Assembly (NCBI GenBank): GCA_037349105.1
Contig: JAYJMM010000114.1
Coordinates: 5,199,501-5,263,500 of the forward strand
Length of the DNA stretch: 64,000 bases
Origin: Limnomonas spitsbergensis
Lineage: Eukaryota > Chlorophyta > Chlorophyceae > Chlamydomonadales
Reading direction: 5' to 3'
Notes under the pieces: generated by a model
What the model saw: only the letters and a program-made list of their open reading frames with translations
What the model was told of the DNA's origin: nothing
The model's database searches: none
Part shown: one piece after another, positions 58,601 through 61,600 of the stretch
How the letters are laid out: each line of letters starts with the position of its first letter
How positions within the stretch are numbered: the first letter of the stretch is position 1
Position numbers and translations under genes: made by a program

Positions 58601-61600
58601 CCCTCCCCCTTCTTGCACCTGATCCCCCCCCTCCCCCTTCTTGCACCTGATCCCCCCCTCCCCCTTCTTGCACCTGATCCCCCCCTACCCCTTCTTGCAC
58701 CTGATCCCCCCCCTCCCCCTTCTTGCACCTGATCCCCCCCCTCCCCCTTCTTGCACCTGATCCCCCCCCTCCCCCTTCTTGCACCTGACCCCCCCCCTCC
58801 CCCTTCTTGCACCTGATCCCCCCCCTCCCCCTTCTTGCACCTGATCCCCCCCCTCCCCCTTCTTGCACCTGATCCCCCCCCCTCCCCCCTCTTGCACCTG
58901 ATCCCAACCCCCTTGGGTTATCGCTATACTGGGGGAGGGGGGGGGTAAACGCAAATCACAAGAGGGGGGAAAGGACAAAAAGGAAGATAGGGGGGGTGGA
59001 GAAAGGGAGAAAGGGAGAAGGGCAGAAGGGGGGCTGATTTTTCGATGTGTGACCTTGTGCAACAATGTACTGCTTCCGAATCTAGTTCGGACTTGCGCGG
59101 AAATCTCTATCGCCAGAAGGTTCTGAATGGCATTGAGCATTCCAGATCATTCAAACCCTAAATCGCAAGCCTAGCTGGGTCTCCAGCCTCGATTCCGTTC
59201 CTCCTCCGAAACCGCGCCGCCCATTTTCGGCACCACCTTGTCCTTGTTGGGGATAAAAGACTGCTGGTGAAGGGCGCTTGCATAGATAGTTGTCTCCCCA
59301 AAATACGCACACCGTCGGCGCAAGGCGTGTGGTGGGTCGGTGATTGGCTGACCACTGGCTTGCTGCTTTTCAAGGTTGGGCCCCCCTCATCGTCTTTCCA
59401 CATCTGCAGAATACTGCTGCAGCTACTGGTTGTGTAGGCCCCCCTCGCACCAGTTACCCCCCCCTGCCCCCCCTCCACCCACACCTGATACCCTTCCCCC
59501 CCACCAGTGCCTGCCCCCCCCCCCCCCCCCCTACACACCACCACTGCCTGATACTGTTCCTGCTACCCTTCCCCCTTCAACCGCACCTTCCCCTCACCCC
59601 CACCCCCACCACTGTCTGCCTGATACCCTTCCCCCTTCAACCGCACCTGCCCCTCAACCCCAACCCCCTCCCCCACCACTGCCTGCCTGATACCCTTCAC
59701 CCTTCACCCGCACCTGCCCTCCTAGCCCCCCCACCCCCACCACTGCCTGCCTGATACCCTTGCACCTCCACCCGCACCTGCCCTCCTAGCCCCCCCTCCC
59801 TCCCACGCACCGGCTGCCTGCCTGCCTGCTGTTGCTGTTGGTTATAGGTTGCGAATATGTCCAGCATATCCTTGACCCAGCGCCCAAGTACGTCCAGAAG
59901 TGTGAACAGTGCCTGCAGGTACAGCTCCTGCTCAGGCAGGGCTTCGGAGCCCTCTTGGCAGGACTGTCAACAGGGCATGAAGTGGGGGAAGAGGGATAAG
60001 TGTGAACAGTGCCTGCTGGTACAGCTCCTGCTCAGGCAGGGCTTCGGAGCCCTCTTGGCAGGACTGTCAACAGGGCGTGAAGTGGGGGAAGAGGGACAAG
60101 TGTGAACAGTGCATGCAGGTACAGCTCCTGCTCAGGCAGGGCTTCGGAGCCCTCTTGGCAGGACTGTCAACAGGGCATGGGGAGGGGGGAGAGGGAGAGG
60201 GGAGTAGTGTGAACATGGCATGAGGAGGGGGGGTTGGCATGTGGCAGGGGCTTGGGAGGGCCATAAGATAGAGAAATGTATGGAGACAGTGTGGACATCG
60301 GGTGGACCTGGGTGAACCTACATCCTAAAGCCTCGACCATGAATCCTTCACCCTAGATCAGAAACCCTGGATCACAAAACCTTCACCCCGAAATCAAAAC
60401 CTTCACCCCGAACCACTCACCGCCAGCACTGTCGTGATCTCCTCCTTGACCGTCTGGCGAGCGGCATCGGAGCCGTAAGCGACAATGTTGTGGACAGCCT
60501 GGTCGGGGGACACAGGGTTTAGAGTTAAGGGAGAAGGGTTTAGGAATTAAGGAATATGGATTAGTGTTAAGGGATTAGGGTTAAGGGTTGAGGGATTAAG
60601 GGTCAGGGTCGAAGGTTTAAGGATTAGGGTTTAGGGTTAAGGGACTAGGGGTTAGGGTTAATGGGTGCGCACAGACGATGAGGGGCAGGAGTATGTCAAG
60701 GCTGGCGAGCAAGACTGGAGAAATAAATAAAAACATTGTGCACAGCCCGTTGCACCAGGACGGGGTGCAACGGGGTGCACACAAGCGATGGGAATCAGAC
60801 GTAAGCTGAATCTGGCGAGCGGGGAATGAGTGCCTCCTTGACCGTGTGGCGAGCGGGGCATCAGAAAGCCTCTCAGTTTAGTCAATTGAGATAGCTGGGG
60901 CAAGCAGGGAGTGACCTCCTCCTTGACCGTGTGGCAAGCGGGGCGTCAGAGAGACCCTCACAGAAAGGAAGAAAGAAAGCTACGCCCCGTGGGAGGCGTG
61001 AGAGTTAAAGAAACAGCGCAGCAGTCCCCTCCATTGAGATAGCCGGGGCGAGCAGGGTGTCAGAGAGACCCTCTCATCTGTGGTTTCGGAACAGCATACT
61101 AAGCAGGGCACACTTGAGTACCAAGGTCACCACCAGAGATGTAGCATGCTCTCACTTGGAGCAGCATGCCCACATGGACTCTGAAACCAAGTGCAGACTA
61201 TTCCTTCCCCCCCTCACCCCACCGCCCCCCACCCCACACCCCCCACCCCACCGCCCCCCCCACTGCCCCCCACCGCCCCCCACCCCCCACCGCCCACCCC
61301 CCACCGCCCCCCACCGCCCCCCCCACCGCCCCCGCCACCGCCTCCCACCGCCCCCCACCCCCCACCGCCCACCCCACCGCCCCCCACCGCCCCCCACACC
61401 CCCCACCGCCCACCCACACCCACACCCACACCCACACCCACATGTGGCAACAGGAACCATTTAAGGGGCGGGTCTTTCTTGAGTACCGAAGTCAGTGCAG
61501 CAATTGTGACATGCTCTCACATTTTGCTCATAGGGGCTCTGAAAACAAGCATGAACACTTATGTCTGTCCAGCCCCTAAATGAAGCGTACACTATACTTT

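Noticed and set aside
57094..58907. Gly/Arg-rich minus-strand open frames up to 572 codons
   Set aside because: Products of the 27-bp array in the exon 4 to exon 5 intron; flanking ATR exons join in phase without it.
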